Shown here: positions 29,901 through 36,225 of the stretch, one piece after another
Layout: every line of letters begins with the position of its first letter
Position numbering within the stretch: the first letter of the stretch is position 1
Assembly (NCBI RefSeq): GCF_017874235.1
Contig: NZ_JAGGLC010000001.1
Location: forward strand, 682,001-746,000
DNA: 64,000 nucleotides
Source of the DNA: Halolamina salifodinae
Lineage (GTDB): Archaea > Halobacteriota > Halobacteria > Halobacteriales > Haloferacaceae
Direction of reading: 5' to 3'
Notes under the pieces: generated by a model
What the model was told of the DNA's origin: nothing
What the model saw: the letters and a program-made list of their open reading frames with translations, nothing else
The model's database searches: none
Program-made: the position numbers and the translations under genes

Positions 29901-30951
29901 GCTGGACCGTCGACGCCGAGCAGCCGAGTTCCTCGGCGATGTCGTAATCGCTCGCGCCCTCGGCGTGGAGCGCCGCGACGGCTTCATTGGAGACGGTCCG
30001 CTCTCTGTCCCACTGCGGGCCAGCGTCGACCGCCGTAAGGGAGTCGGTCTCGTCGGCGTCGGTGAGCCAGCCCAGCCGGAGTGACACAGTGTCGCCGGAC
30101 TCCACGTCGGCGAGTTCGGTCCACTCGCCGTTTACGAGCAGCCGGTGGTTCGGTGTCCCGCGGATCGGGACGCCGCCCGCAGTGGTCAGTTTCACCGTCG
30201 GTGCATCGTCGTAGGCATGGACTTCGTCGACGTTCTTCGTCCGGTAGCCGTCGCCATCTCGCTGGACGACGCTGTCGCCCGGTTCGACGTCCGCGACGGA
30301 AACCGACCCCTTGCCCGCAACGGCCACGCGGGCGTCGTCAGTCAGGCACTGGAACACCTCGGCGGCCTCCTTGGCCGTCTGGTGGATGTCGGTGATGTCG
30401 TCCGCAGGCGAGTCGACGAAACACGCAGAGAGCTGCTGGAGTTCGTCGCCGGCGTTCATCAGGGTCGGCGAGTTCGGCATAAAGGAGAGATCCGTCATCA
30501 GCGTCTCGAACTCCTGGCGGGCCTCGTGGACGGCGTCAGCGATCTCCGCGTCGAGTTCGGGGACGACGGTGTCGTAGGCGAACTTGTTGACGTTGTGCTC
30601 GGTCAGGGGCGTCTCGGTGTCGGCGGTAGCGTCGAACCCCTTGCCGAACACGTCCTCGGCGAGTTCGTCCCGTCGCGGGTGGTCGGGCTTGAGCTGGTCG
30701 GGCGTGACCGTGACCTCGACGTCCTGACGCTCGGCCTCGTAGACGGCCTCGGCCAGCGCGATGTTCTTGGCGACGCGGGCGAACAGCTCCTCCTGGCTCT
30801 CGATGACCTCGCCGTCGGCGTTCTTGCGGAGGTATCGCGCGGGCAGGATGTTCTCGTAGGCGTTGTCGGTGAGGCGGTCCTCGAGCGTCTCGCCGTCGGT
30901 GCGCTTGATCGGCAGGGTTAGCTCGTCGGCACCCAGGTCGGGACTGCTCAC
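23986..30951 (-). CDS. nrdJ: Class II (B12-dependent) ribonucleoside reductase with three inteins
   Basis: The precursor is 2321 residues from a GTG at 30951 (a TTG nine codons upstream is possible). Removing three inteins leaves about 1049 residues, the normal size. The exteins contain the reductase core: SACFV (redox Cys), SGGGMGYAFW, NPCGEQPLEEYEACNLG (active-site Cys and Glu), APTGTTSMIGNTTGGCEP (second redox Cys), and a C-terminal Cys-rich CPDCGKMTLYYSES tail, typical of adenosylcobalamin-dependent NrdJ. It makes deoxyribonucleotides for DNA synthesis. Inteins occupy 28957-30348, 27145-28260 and 25252-26559, each at a conserved active-site motif. Activity depends on splicing of all three. 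The 408-bp region upstream shows no clear riboswitch or promoter. Confidence 0.95.
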   Translation of the reverse strand: MSSPDLGADELTLPIKRTDGETLEDRLTDNAYENILPARYLRKNADGEVIESQEELFARVAKNIALAEAVYEAERQDVEVTVTPDQLKPDHPRRDELAEDVFGKGFDATADTETPLTEHNVNKFAYDTVVPELDAEIADAVHEARQEFETLMTDLSFMPNSPTLMNAGDELQQLSACFVDSPADDITDIHQTAKEAAEVFQCLTDDARVAVAGKGSVSVADVEPGDSVVQRDGDGYRTKNVDEVHAYDDAPTVKLTTAGGVPIRGTPNHRLLVNGEWTELADVESGDTVSLRLGWLTDADETDSLTAVDAGPQWDRERTVSNEAVAALHAEGASDYDIAEELGCSASTVQRRRANELGLDPNGDGGRKPGASFDEERFAVLHETGRSDTEIADELGVHQTTVQQHRSAREIEANGEAVKTVSQPERLTDDLAELLGIWVGDGSVHEDGIRFHLNRDDVLNHVDTLARELFDTGIDHTWSDGCYEAVIHSHEVKRWWLENFGDAKPDSSTARVPDQLWQADHDAVSAFLRGLFSTDGTLTDGRYPRLYSASERLVDESLQLLLGVGIPATKWEWENEDRDYFSVAPTDATGLERFAEDVGYVDARSAEMTVSLSETPPEPTQCGTVEGTTWTQPVASVEEAEPATVYDLTVADDHEYVAQSVVSHNSGGGMGYAFWKLRPYGDAVGSTGGIASGPITFMRTFDQMCETIAQGGARRGAQMGVMRVSHPDVIQFIHAKNKDVSLANTLRLNDPDDFTHNSFADALEEARELIDDEGRVPEHLRNAVEGHLSNFNISVGITDDFMEALKAGEEFTFTNPRTEEPHVATPETKELYDMFGLGEHVEVGEVLSVPAAALWNQLIEGAHENGEPGVIYLERVNKRHSFDVEENPDHRILATNPCVTGETHISTENGLVPAEELYEQGTAQDVVVDGRLSEESIKEASSVYATGEKDVYALTTEEGYSLRLTADHRVMTDDGWVEASELDAGDTVHIQNRKGSFGQHGSATEGRTLGWLVGDGHLKHGEERAVLNFYDEDSEISAALADDVNEVVREPTGNADYEVGVNEINRGDDYRGTAAVEQRVRSTRLYEYAEQAGLAEEKLQVPDAVMRGSEEMARGFLQALFSADGGVQGKTEKGNSVRLTSVSTELLEDAQQLLLNFGIASKIYEERHEAGEQEMPDGNGGTATYERQADHDLVVAKDNLVRFQEEIGFLLNSKNEALADRLDSYDRGPYAERFEATVESVEHDGHETVYDLTEPDTNSFVANGLVVHNCGEQPLEEYEACNLGHINLSTLAAQDAPDWRVWADEHADEYGSHEAAVSAFLDEAMNWDDFDHRIAYGTRFLENVVTMSDFPVPEIEKKVREMRKIGLGVMGLAQLYIQLGVRYGTDDADEIARQLMTHINHGSKDASHELAEERGSFADWSDSKYADPTSYPDWFEHHTGEDPQEWEDGYPLRNHNTTTIAPTGCVDESSLVSTDEGLRPIEDLDETTAEFEQWDEIDVGVATDGGTRAATAVYDNGFANVRRIETENGFNVAATPNHRFRTLTADGEYAWKEAGEFEAGDRILLQRDTFEGGSSVQLDTSERENDHHNTDPDLRFPAETSPELAEFLGYFMGDGYVHEDVGVKLVVDAEATELDAHLRELGESLFGVTPTVEDRDTRHMLSFGGRHLPRYFEDNGWVKAEGNNGEGAASAFVPEAILQGDEATAKAFLRGLFEADGTASRKVELSTVSDRLADQVQTLLLSFGCVFARDTSETAEMDDHYGDRPRHVLRGVNRREDQRFLDEVGFVTKSTELELTAQSYKNDTYPPAVVDLLRSIDGYDSVDSSVKHRMNQSPTNGTVSRKLVRDVESETGGTVELDGRRLTGFYAATVETVTEEKAYTKDISVPSNNTYVADGFVTHNTTSMIGNTTGGCEPIYNVAYYKNVSGDVQGDEMLVEFDDYFLRALEDNDIDVEAVKKEAQEQMANNEFDGVEGLETVPTALGELFVVTGDLDAKQHASIQCAAQEGVDSAISKTVNAPNDSTLEDAKEAFEFVYDNGGKGVTYYRDGTRSKQVLTTRADNTEFADEDEAAAALVEQITEVFGGLESFLDNEDVQAALDTQVESLLASADGDETPPGRKRPRPDVLHGLTQRIDTGYGKLYVNINEDPNTGEPFELFANIGNSGGFTASFTEALAKTISTALRSGVDPAEIASELQGIRSPKVAWDKGEQIQSIPDAIGTAMRRYLDGEIDEAVPQQQTIDELDEESASTDGGATTEPPSEPTGVDIDVESPEDAEAAETADDATGDLIASGESPECPDCGKMTLYYSESCKTCRNCGWSEC
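25252..26559 (-). other. Intein 3 of NrdJ (436 residues, with homing endonuclease)
   Basis: The intein starts CVDESSLVSTDEG and ends GFVTHN, followed by Thr (+1) of TTSMIGNTTGG, splitting the APTG|TTSMIG motif. Block B is AATPNHRF. The endonuclease motifs are LAEFLGYFMGDGYVH and AKAFLRGLFEADGTA, both intact. The splice residues Cys, His-Asn and Thr are all permitted, so splicing should work. Confidence 0.93.
27145..28260 (-). other. Intein 2 of NrdJ (372 residues, with homing endonuclease)
   Basis: The intein starts CVTGETHISTENG and ends LVVHN, followed by the Cys of CGEQPLE (+1). It therefore splits the reductase between NP and its active-site Cys-Gly-Glu. Block B is LTADHRVM. The LAGLIDADG motifs read TLGWLVGDGHLKHG and ARGFLQALFSADGGV, both with intact acidic residues, so the endonuclease may still be active. 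Confidence 0.93.
28957..30348 (-). other. Intein 1 of NrdJ (464 residues, with homing endonuclease and tandem HTH)
   Basis: The intein begins with Cys at CLTDDARVAV and ends with the His-Asn of VVSHN, followed by Ser (+1) of SGGGMGY. It splits EVFQ|SGGGMG of the reductase. The splicing block B is GTPNHRL. The LAGLIDADG motifs are LAELLGIWVGDGSVH and VSAFLRGLFSTDGTL, with both acidic residues kept. Between the N-terminal splicing part and the endonuclease lie two helix-turn-helix-like segments (about 335-362 and 386-415 of the precursor), an unusual addition. Confidence 0.93.
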
Positions 30952-31359
30952 TGCGCGCTCACCCCGCAGGCGGCGCAATCGGGCCGGATACGACTGTCTG
31001 TTGTAGTGGGTAGATCGGACATCTGTGACGGAGAAGTTCTATCCGTTGGAACCCCAATAACGGTTTGGATCCCGGCCCGGTTGGTGTAGTACAAACTCGC
31101 TTGTATTGTCGGATGGCGGTTGCTGGTCATAGTGTGGGCGACCCACGCCTCTCGGCGGTCATCTGTTGGTACGGAACGGCCGGGTATAACGTTGGCCGAA
31201 CCGGAGTGAAAGTGGTCGCGGTCCGACGTGATTGCGGTTACTGCGAGCGGTTTTCGACCCGAACAGAAGGGGTGTTCGGTGGTGCTCGCAGGCCCTGAAT
31301 CGGGGGCGTGGGCGCCCTCGGCCGGCACCGTTTTGCCGTCGCCGACCCGAGTTCGGAGC

Positions 31360-31785
31360 GTGTACGAGGACGTGTTACTCCCAGTCGCAACGGGCGAGGG
31401 TGAGGCGGAGGACGATCCCGCGCTCGAGCACGCGCTGGATCTGGCCGAGCGCTACGACGCGACGCTCCATGCACTGAGCGTCGTCGACCCGACGGTGATC
31501 GAACCGTTGGCCATCGACACCGAGGGGGTCCGCGAGGCGATGGAGAAGCGCGCCGAGGAGACCGTGGAAACCGTCGCCGACCACGCTCACGAGCGCGGCA
31601 TCGACGTTGAGACCCGGATCGGCCATGGGCCGCCGGCGGGTGTGATCACCGACTACGCCGAGAACGTCGACGCCGTGGTAATGGCGACCCACGGCCGCGA
31701 GGGGCTGAAACACGCGCTGCTGGGCAGTGTCACCGAACGTGTGGTCCGGACATCGCCAGCGCCGGTACTCACGGTGCCCCGCTAG
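31360..31785 (+). CDS. Universal stress protein (UspA family)
   Basis: The 141-residue protein follows the UspA fold: VYEDVLLPVATGEGE at the N-terminus, DLAERYDATLHALSVVD, a helix rich in Glu and Ala, and the nucleotide-binding C-terminal segment VVMATHGREGLKHALLGSVTERVV, which is close to the G-x2-G-x9-G(S/T) motif. Members bind ATP and help in stress survival. The GTG at 31360 was chosen because family members begin at this strand. The stop is followed directly by the truA ATG, so they are likely one transcript. Confidence 0.9.
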   Translation: MYEDVLLPVATGEGEAEDDPALEHALDLAERYDATLHALSVVDPTVIEPLAIDTEGVREAMEKRAEETVETVADHAHERGIDVETRIGHGPPAGVITDYAENVDAVVMATHGREGLKHALLGSVTERVVRTSPAPVLTVPR

Positions 31786-32586
31786 ATGCGCGCGTTCAGG
31801 CTGGCCTACGACGGCCGGCCGTTCTACGGCTTCCAGCGCCAGCCAGACGTCAGAACCGTCGAGGGGACGCTGTTCTCGACGCTCGAGACGGCCGAAATCG
31901 TCGACGAGGGCGAGACGCCGCCGGGCTACGCGGCCGCCGGCCGGACCGACGCCGGCGTCTCCGCCGTCGAACAGACCGTCGCGTTCGAGGCGCCCGACTG
32001 GTGTACGCCGGCGGCGCTCAACGGCCGGCTCCCGGGATCGATCCGAGCGTGGGCCGCCGCCGACGTGCCCGATGACTTTCATTCGACTCACGACGCCGCC
32101 AGCCGGCGCTACACTTACCACCTCCACGCCCCCGACGCCGACGATTCCGCCGCCCGCGAGGCCGCAACCCGGCTCTCAGGCGAACACGACTTCCATAACT
32201 TCACCAGCGACGAAACGGGGACGGTTCGGGACGTCTCTGCCGGCGTCGAACGAGACGGCGAGTTCCTCGTCGTGACGGTCAGCGCCGGCGGCTTCCCTCG
32301 TGGATTCGTCCGACGGCTGGTGGGCGTGCTCGCGGAGGTGGCCGTCGAAGGCTACTCACTCTCCCGGGTGGACGAGGTGCTCGGCGACGAGTCACTACAG
32401 GGCGGGAAGGGCGTCCCGCGGATGCCGCCCGAACCACTGGTACTGACGGGCGTCAACTACCCCGGCGTCGAGTTCGTCGTCGACGACGAGGCCGTCGAGA
32501 GCGCGCGAGCGGTGTTCGAGGAGCGCCGGATCGCCGCACTCGAGCGGCGCCGGATAGCTGAGACGGTGCTCTCGGGGCTCCGGTAG
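31786..32586 (+). CDS. truA: tRNA pseudouridine synthase TruA
   Basis: The 266-residue enzyme begins with MRAFRLAYDGRPFYGFQRQP and has the catalytic motif GRTDAGVSA with Asp at about residue 55. Further TruA markers are FHSTHDAASRRYTY, HDFHNFTS and GGFPRGFVRRLVGVL. It converts uridines 38-40 of the anticodon stem-loop to pseudouridine. It starts on the base after the upstream UspA stop. It is followed by a 348-bp gap with a tandem repeat. Confidence 0.94.
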   Translation: MRAFRLAYDGRPFYGFQRQPDVRTVEGTLFSTLETAEIVDEGETPPGYAAAGRTDAGVSAVEQTVAFEAPDWCTPAALNGRLPGSIRAWAAADVPDDFHSTHDAASRRYTYHLHAPDADDSAAREAATRLSGEHDFHNFTSDETGTVRDVSAGVERDGEFLVVTVSAGGFPRGFVRRLVGVLAEVAVEGYSLSRVDEVLGDESLQGGKGVPRMPPEPLVLTGVNYPGVEFVVDDEAVESARAVFEERRIAALERRRIAETVLSGLR

Positions 32587-32692
32587 GCCCTGTGTGCTTT
32601 TCCTCCCTTCATCGCCGCCGTGGCGATGGCCGAGAAGCGGCCCGTGAGGTCGTCGACGGCCGCCCTCGGAGCGACCCGCTAGCCGATCACGG

Positions 32693-32834
32693 CGAGTGAA
32701 CAGCGCCCGCCGTCGGGCGGGTGCTCGGAGCCGACGCCGTGATCGTGTTGACCGACAACATACCGAGTGAACAGCGCCCGCCGTCGGGCGGGTGCTCGGA
32801 GCCGATGCCGTGATCGTGTTGACCGACAACACGG
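32693..32834. repeat. 71-bp direct repeat, two copies, each with two hairpins
   Basis: Two units start at 32693 and 32764. The first 68 bases of each differ at a single position (GACGCC versus GATGCC). Each unit contains a 10-bp stem AGCGCCCGCC with GGCGGGTGCT around a GTCG loop (32702-32725 in the first) and a smaller stem TGTTG with CAACA. Copy 1 also has CGATCACGGC just upstream that can pair with GCCGTGATCG inside it. The repeat fills most of the 348-bp truA-pepF gap; the rest holds only the pepF upstream region. It could be a small RNA, a protein-binding array or a local duplication. Confidence 0.8.
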
Positions 32835-32934
32835 TACAGCGCGACGGACGGAAGCGGCAAAATCGACCGATACGGCCGCGCTCCGGGGCTGAAGTGAGAA
32901 GACTTACCACCGAATCCGACACTACGGCATCACG

Positions 32935-34734
32935 ATGAGCACTGTCCCCGAACGCGAGGATATCGACGAGGCGTACAAGTGGGACCTCGAGTCCATCTTC
33001 CCCGACGAGGCGGCGTGGCAGGAGGCCTACGACGACGTCGAGGATCGCATCGACGACCTGCGGGCGTACGAGGGTCGCGCGACCGAGAACGCCGAGACGC
33101 TCGCCGAACTGCTGACCGAGTACGAGGACGTGATGCGCGACGTCGCCAAGGTCGCGGCCTACGCCTCGCTCCGCTCGTCGGAGGACACCCGGAATCAGGA
33201 GTATCAGGCCATCAACGCCAAGGCCGAGTCGCTGCGCTCGGAGGCCTCCAGCGCCACCAGCTTCCTCGAACCGGAACTCCAGGAACTCGACTGGGACGAG
33301 GTCGAGGCGATGATGGAGGAGGAGCCGGATCTGAAGGAGTACGAGCACTTCTTCGACGACGCGCTGCGGATGAAGCCCCACACGCGCTCGGCGGAGGTCG
33401 AGGAGCTACTGGCCGACCTCTCCGAGATCACCAGTGCGCCCTCGGACATCTACGGGATGCTCTCGAACGCCGACCTCACCTTCCCCACCGTCGAGAAGCC
33501 CGACGGCGAGGAAGTGGAGATCACCCAGAGCAACTTCACGACGCTCCTGAAACACGAGGACCGGGAGTTCCGCCGCGAGGTGTACGAGCAGTACTACGAG
33601 ACCTGGGACGACTACCGCAACAGCGTCGGCACGTCGCTCCAGAACTCCGTCAAGAAGGACGTGAAGGTTGCCGAGGCGCGCAACTACGACACCGCCCGCG
33701 AGGCCGCCCTCGACGACACCAACGTCCCGACGGAAGTGTACGATAACCTCGTGGACACCGTCCACGACAACCTCGACTACCTCCAGCGCCACGCCGACCT
33801 GAAACGGCAGGCCTTGGACGTGGACGAACTCGGGATGGAGGACCTCTACATGTCGCTGACCGGCGAGGAGGGCCCCGACATCACCTACGAGCAGGCCAAG
33901 GAGTGGATCGTCGAGGCCGTCGAACCGCTGGGGCCGGAGTACCAGGCCCAGATGGAGCAGGGTCTCGAGAACCGCTGGGTCGACGTCTACGAGAACCGCG
34001 GGAAGCGCTCTGGCGCGTTCTCCTCGGGCACGTACGACACCCAGCCGTTCATCCTGATGAACTATCAGGACGACATCTCCTCGCTGTTCACGCTGGCCCA
34101 CGAACTCGGCCACTCGATGCACTCGGAACTGGCCGCCGAGAAGCAGCCGTGGCAGTACTCCAATTACGAAATCTTCGTGGCCGAGGTCGCCAGCACCGTC
34201 AACGAGACGCTGCTGACCCACTACCTGCTGGAGAACGTCGACGACGAGGAGATTCGCGTCCACGCGCTGGACCAGTATCTCGAACGGATCCGCTCGACGC
34301 TCTACCGCCAGACGATGTTCGCGGACTTCGAACAGCGCGTCCACACGCGTGCCGAGGAGGGCAAGCCGCTCACCCCCGACGCGTTCGACGAGGTGTACGG
34401 CGACCTGAAGGCGGAGTTCTACGCCAACGCCGACGTCGACGACCTGATCGCCAAGGAGTGGATGCGGATCCCCCACTTCTACTACAACTTCTACGTCTAC
34501 CAGTACTCGACGGGGATTTCGGCGGCCGTCGCCATCGTCGAACAGATCCGGGAGGAGGGCGAGCCAGCCGCGCAGGCGTACCGCGACGCGCTCGCCGCCG
34601 GCGGCGTCGAGTACCCCATCGACGTGCTCGAGATCGCGGGCATCGACATGACCAGCCCCGAACCCATCGAGTCCGCGCTCTCGGCGTACGGCGAGCGACT
34701 CGAGGACGCCGCTGACCTGCTGGATCTGGAGTAG
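32935..34734 (+). CDS. pepF: Oligoendopeptidase F (M3 metallopeptidase)
   Basis: The 599-residue protein has the M3 zinc motif in LAHELGHSMHSELA (HELGH, about 391-395) and the third ligand region NYEIFVAEVASTVNE. The N-terminal two thirds are helical and acidic. PepF cleaves short peptides, mainly in the cytoplasm, during peptide turnover. The C-terminal YQYSTGISAAVAIVEQI segment is usual in the family. It is monocistronic, with a T-rich terminator after the stop. Confidence 0.94.
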   Translation: MSTVPEREDIDEAYKWDLESIFPDEAAWQEAYDDVEDRIDDLRAYEGRATENAETLAELLTEYEDVMRDVAKVAAYASLRSSEDTRNQEYQAINAKAESLRSEASSATSFLEPELQELDWDEVEAMMEEEPDLKEYEHFFDDALRMKPHTRSAEVEELLADLSEITSAPSDIYGMLSNADLTFPTVEKPDGEEVEITQSNFTTLLKHEDREFRREVYEQYYETWDDYRNSVGTSLQNSVKKDVKVAEARNYDTAREAALDDTNVPTEVYDNLVDTVHDNLDYLQRHADLKRQALDVDELGMEDLYMSLTGEEGPDITYEQAKEWIVEAVEPLGPEYQAQMEQGLENRWVDVYENRGKRSGAFSSGTYDTQPFILMNYQDDISSLFTLAHELGHSMHSELAAEKQPWQYSNYEIFVAEVASTVNETLLTHYLLENVDDEEIRVHALDQYLERIRSTLYRQTMFADFEQRVHTRAEEGKPLTPDAFDEVYGDLKAEFYANADVDDLIAKEWMRIPHFYYNFYVYQYSTGISAAVAIVEQIREEGEPAAQAYRDALAAGGVEYPIDVLEIAGIDMTSPEPIESALSAYGERLEDAADLLDLE

Positions 34735-34751
34735 GGGACCGGTTCGTACGG

Positions 34752-34767
34752 TTTTCGGTCGGTTTTT
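34752..34767 (+). terminator. T-rich terminator after pepF
   Basis: TTTT and TTTTT runs lie 18-33 bases past the pepF stop codon, at the expected position for archaeal termination. Confidence 0.5.
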
Positions 34768-34811
34768 CGAGAACTCGGGGGCCACTGGAGGGACGGGCGG
34801 CGAGCTTCCGG

Positions 34812-35360
34812 CTACGCCTCGTGAATCTCGAGTTCGAACGTCCAGCTCGTGTTCTCTTCGGAGCGGCCGAACTTACTCTCGAACGTGTACGTACCCGGAG
34901 AGAGGCAACCGTCACCATGAGGGGCCGCGACTGAGTACAGACGGCTCTCCGGAACCCATGGCCGAATACGGTACACATCAAAAAGACTCCAGTTCGATTG
35001 AGGTTCAATTTGTCGCCAGCAGGGACTGCTGTCGTCGACAGCGGTTCGGATGACGTTATCTGGTTCCGCGAGGGCAGCCTCTCGGTCAACACTGTAGGGG
35101 GATCCGAATCGGTTCTGCTCCGACGGTTGTCGGAATCGAACCGATCGGAAGGACTGGTTTTGAAGGGATATCTCGACGGTTGCGGTGCTCTCGGCGCTTA
35201 TCGCACTGTCGGGAACGCCGATAGTCGGTTCCAACACACCCACGTCCCGGTTCACTACACGGGCGTCGACTGTGTAGTACGGATCCTCGCCGAACCCGCC
35301 GAGACAGCCACCCGTCGCGACCGCCAGCCCAGACGCGATGATCCCCCGTCTGGTTTTCAT
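34812..35360 (-). CDS. Tat-type lipoprotein of unknown function
   Basis: The 182-residue product starts MKTRRGIIASGLAVATGGCLGG. This has twin arginines, a short hydrophobic stretch and a lipobox-like TGGC, so it is probably a lipid-anchored exported protein. The mature part is beta-rich, with two further Cys residues and DGCLSPGTYTFESKFG. No family was recognised. The gene is lower in GC than pepF. Its stop faces the pepF terminator. Confidence 0.65.
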   Translation of the reverse strand: MKTRRGIIASGLAVATGGCLGGFGEDPYYTVDARVVNRDVGVLEPTIGVPDSAISAESTATVEISLQNQSFRSVRFRQPSEQNRFGSPYSVDREAALAEPDNVIRTAVDDSSPCWRQIEPQSNWSLFDVYRIRPWVPESRLYSVAAPHGDGCLSPGTYTFESKFGRSEENTSWTFELEIHEA

Positions 35361-35431
35361 GTGCTGGATATGTGTTGCAAGCTAAAAGAAGATGATGCTG
35401 GTACGGGGAACGCAGTCTGCGCCCGCTCCAG

Positions 35432-36126
35432 TCAGAGCCGATCGGCGTCTTCGTTCACCGCGCCGAACTGGAAGCCGCCGGTATCGTCGACGCCCGCCGA
35501 CACCGTGCTCCCGTCGGGCAACACCGCCGGGTCAGCGGCGCGCTCGAAGTACTCGACCAGATAGATCGACGTGATGGCGCCCGCGACCGTCGCGGCCTCG
35601 AGGTAGTCGATCACCAGAATCACCGCGGCGGCGATTTCGTTGCCGAACTACCAGACGGTGGCGGCCAGCGCGGCCCCGGGCAGCGACGCCGCGACGGCGA
35701 TGCCGACCGCGACCAGCGAGAAGCCGACGATGCCGAGCGGGTTCGCCAGCGAGAACCGGACCGCCGTCTTCAGCGACTCAGCCGCGTCGGCGTCGGCGAC
35801 GACCGCCGCCGGCGCCGCGAACTGCAGCACCATCCCGACGCCGACTGTGAGCAACACGACCAGCAGCGACGGGAGCGCGACGAGAATCGCCGTCCGGCCA
35901 GCGCGGATGCTTGGGGGTCCACGAGGCTCCCGAGGCCGACGGCACCAAGGAAGAGGACTGCGCCGAGCGTGCCGACGACGACGACCCATAGCACCGTCAC
36001 GGCGCCGTACGCGCCGACGAGGTCGATCCAGTGGTTCTCGACGGCCGACTGCGCGCCGGCCCACGCGCCCCGGTCGGTCCGGACGGCGTGGGCGCTCCCG
36101 ACCAGCGCCGCGAGCACCTGACTCAT
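35432..36126 (-). pseudogene. Decayed membrane-protein gene (one frameshift and one in-frame stop)
   Basis: Three parts read as one protein of about 230 residues. The first (from ATG 36126) reads MSQVLAALVGSAHAVRTDRG and runs through a membrane helix to GLGSLVDPQ. It continues one frame over after a G5 run (35913-35917), with helices TAILVALPSLLVVLLTVGVG and GIVGFSLVAVGIAVAASLPG. That frame then meets a TAG (35648-35650) after AATVW and reads on in the same frame as AAAVILVIDYLEAATVAGA to the true end at 35432. Together these are the helices of a haloarchaeal multi-pass protein. One error would be easy to dismiss; two lesions suggest decay. Confidence 0.7.
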
Positions 36127-36225
36127 GGTGGCATACGTAAGCCGAGAAAGAAATATCTGTGCGCGGCAAGGTCGTGTGCCGACCCAAAGGCACATTTACG
36201 CGTACCCCTAACCAAAAATAGAGAG

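Noticed and set aside
27892-30084. 730-residue plus-strand frame antisense to nrdJ
   Set aside because: It is the mirror of the ribonucleotide reductase/intein coding sequence, with no recognisable domain.
30952-31359. Possible cobalamin riboswitch before the B12-dependent reductase gene
   Set aside because: No B12-box or conserved riboswitch core was seen on the minus strand, and this class is not established in haloarchaea. The region holds no feature I can support.
32693-32834. CRISPR array
   Set aside because: There are only two long direct repeats with practically no spacer and no cas genes nearby.
35648-35650. In-frame TAG as a pyrrolysine codon
   Set aside because: Pyrrolysine is not known from haloarchaea, and the same gene also has a frameshift, so decay explains it better.
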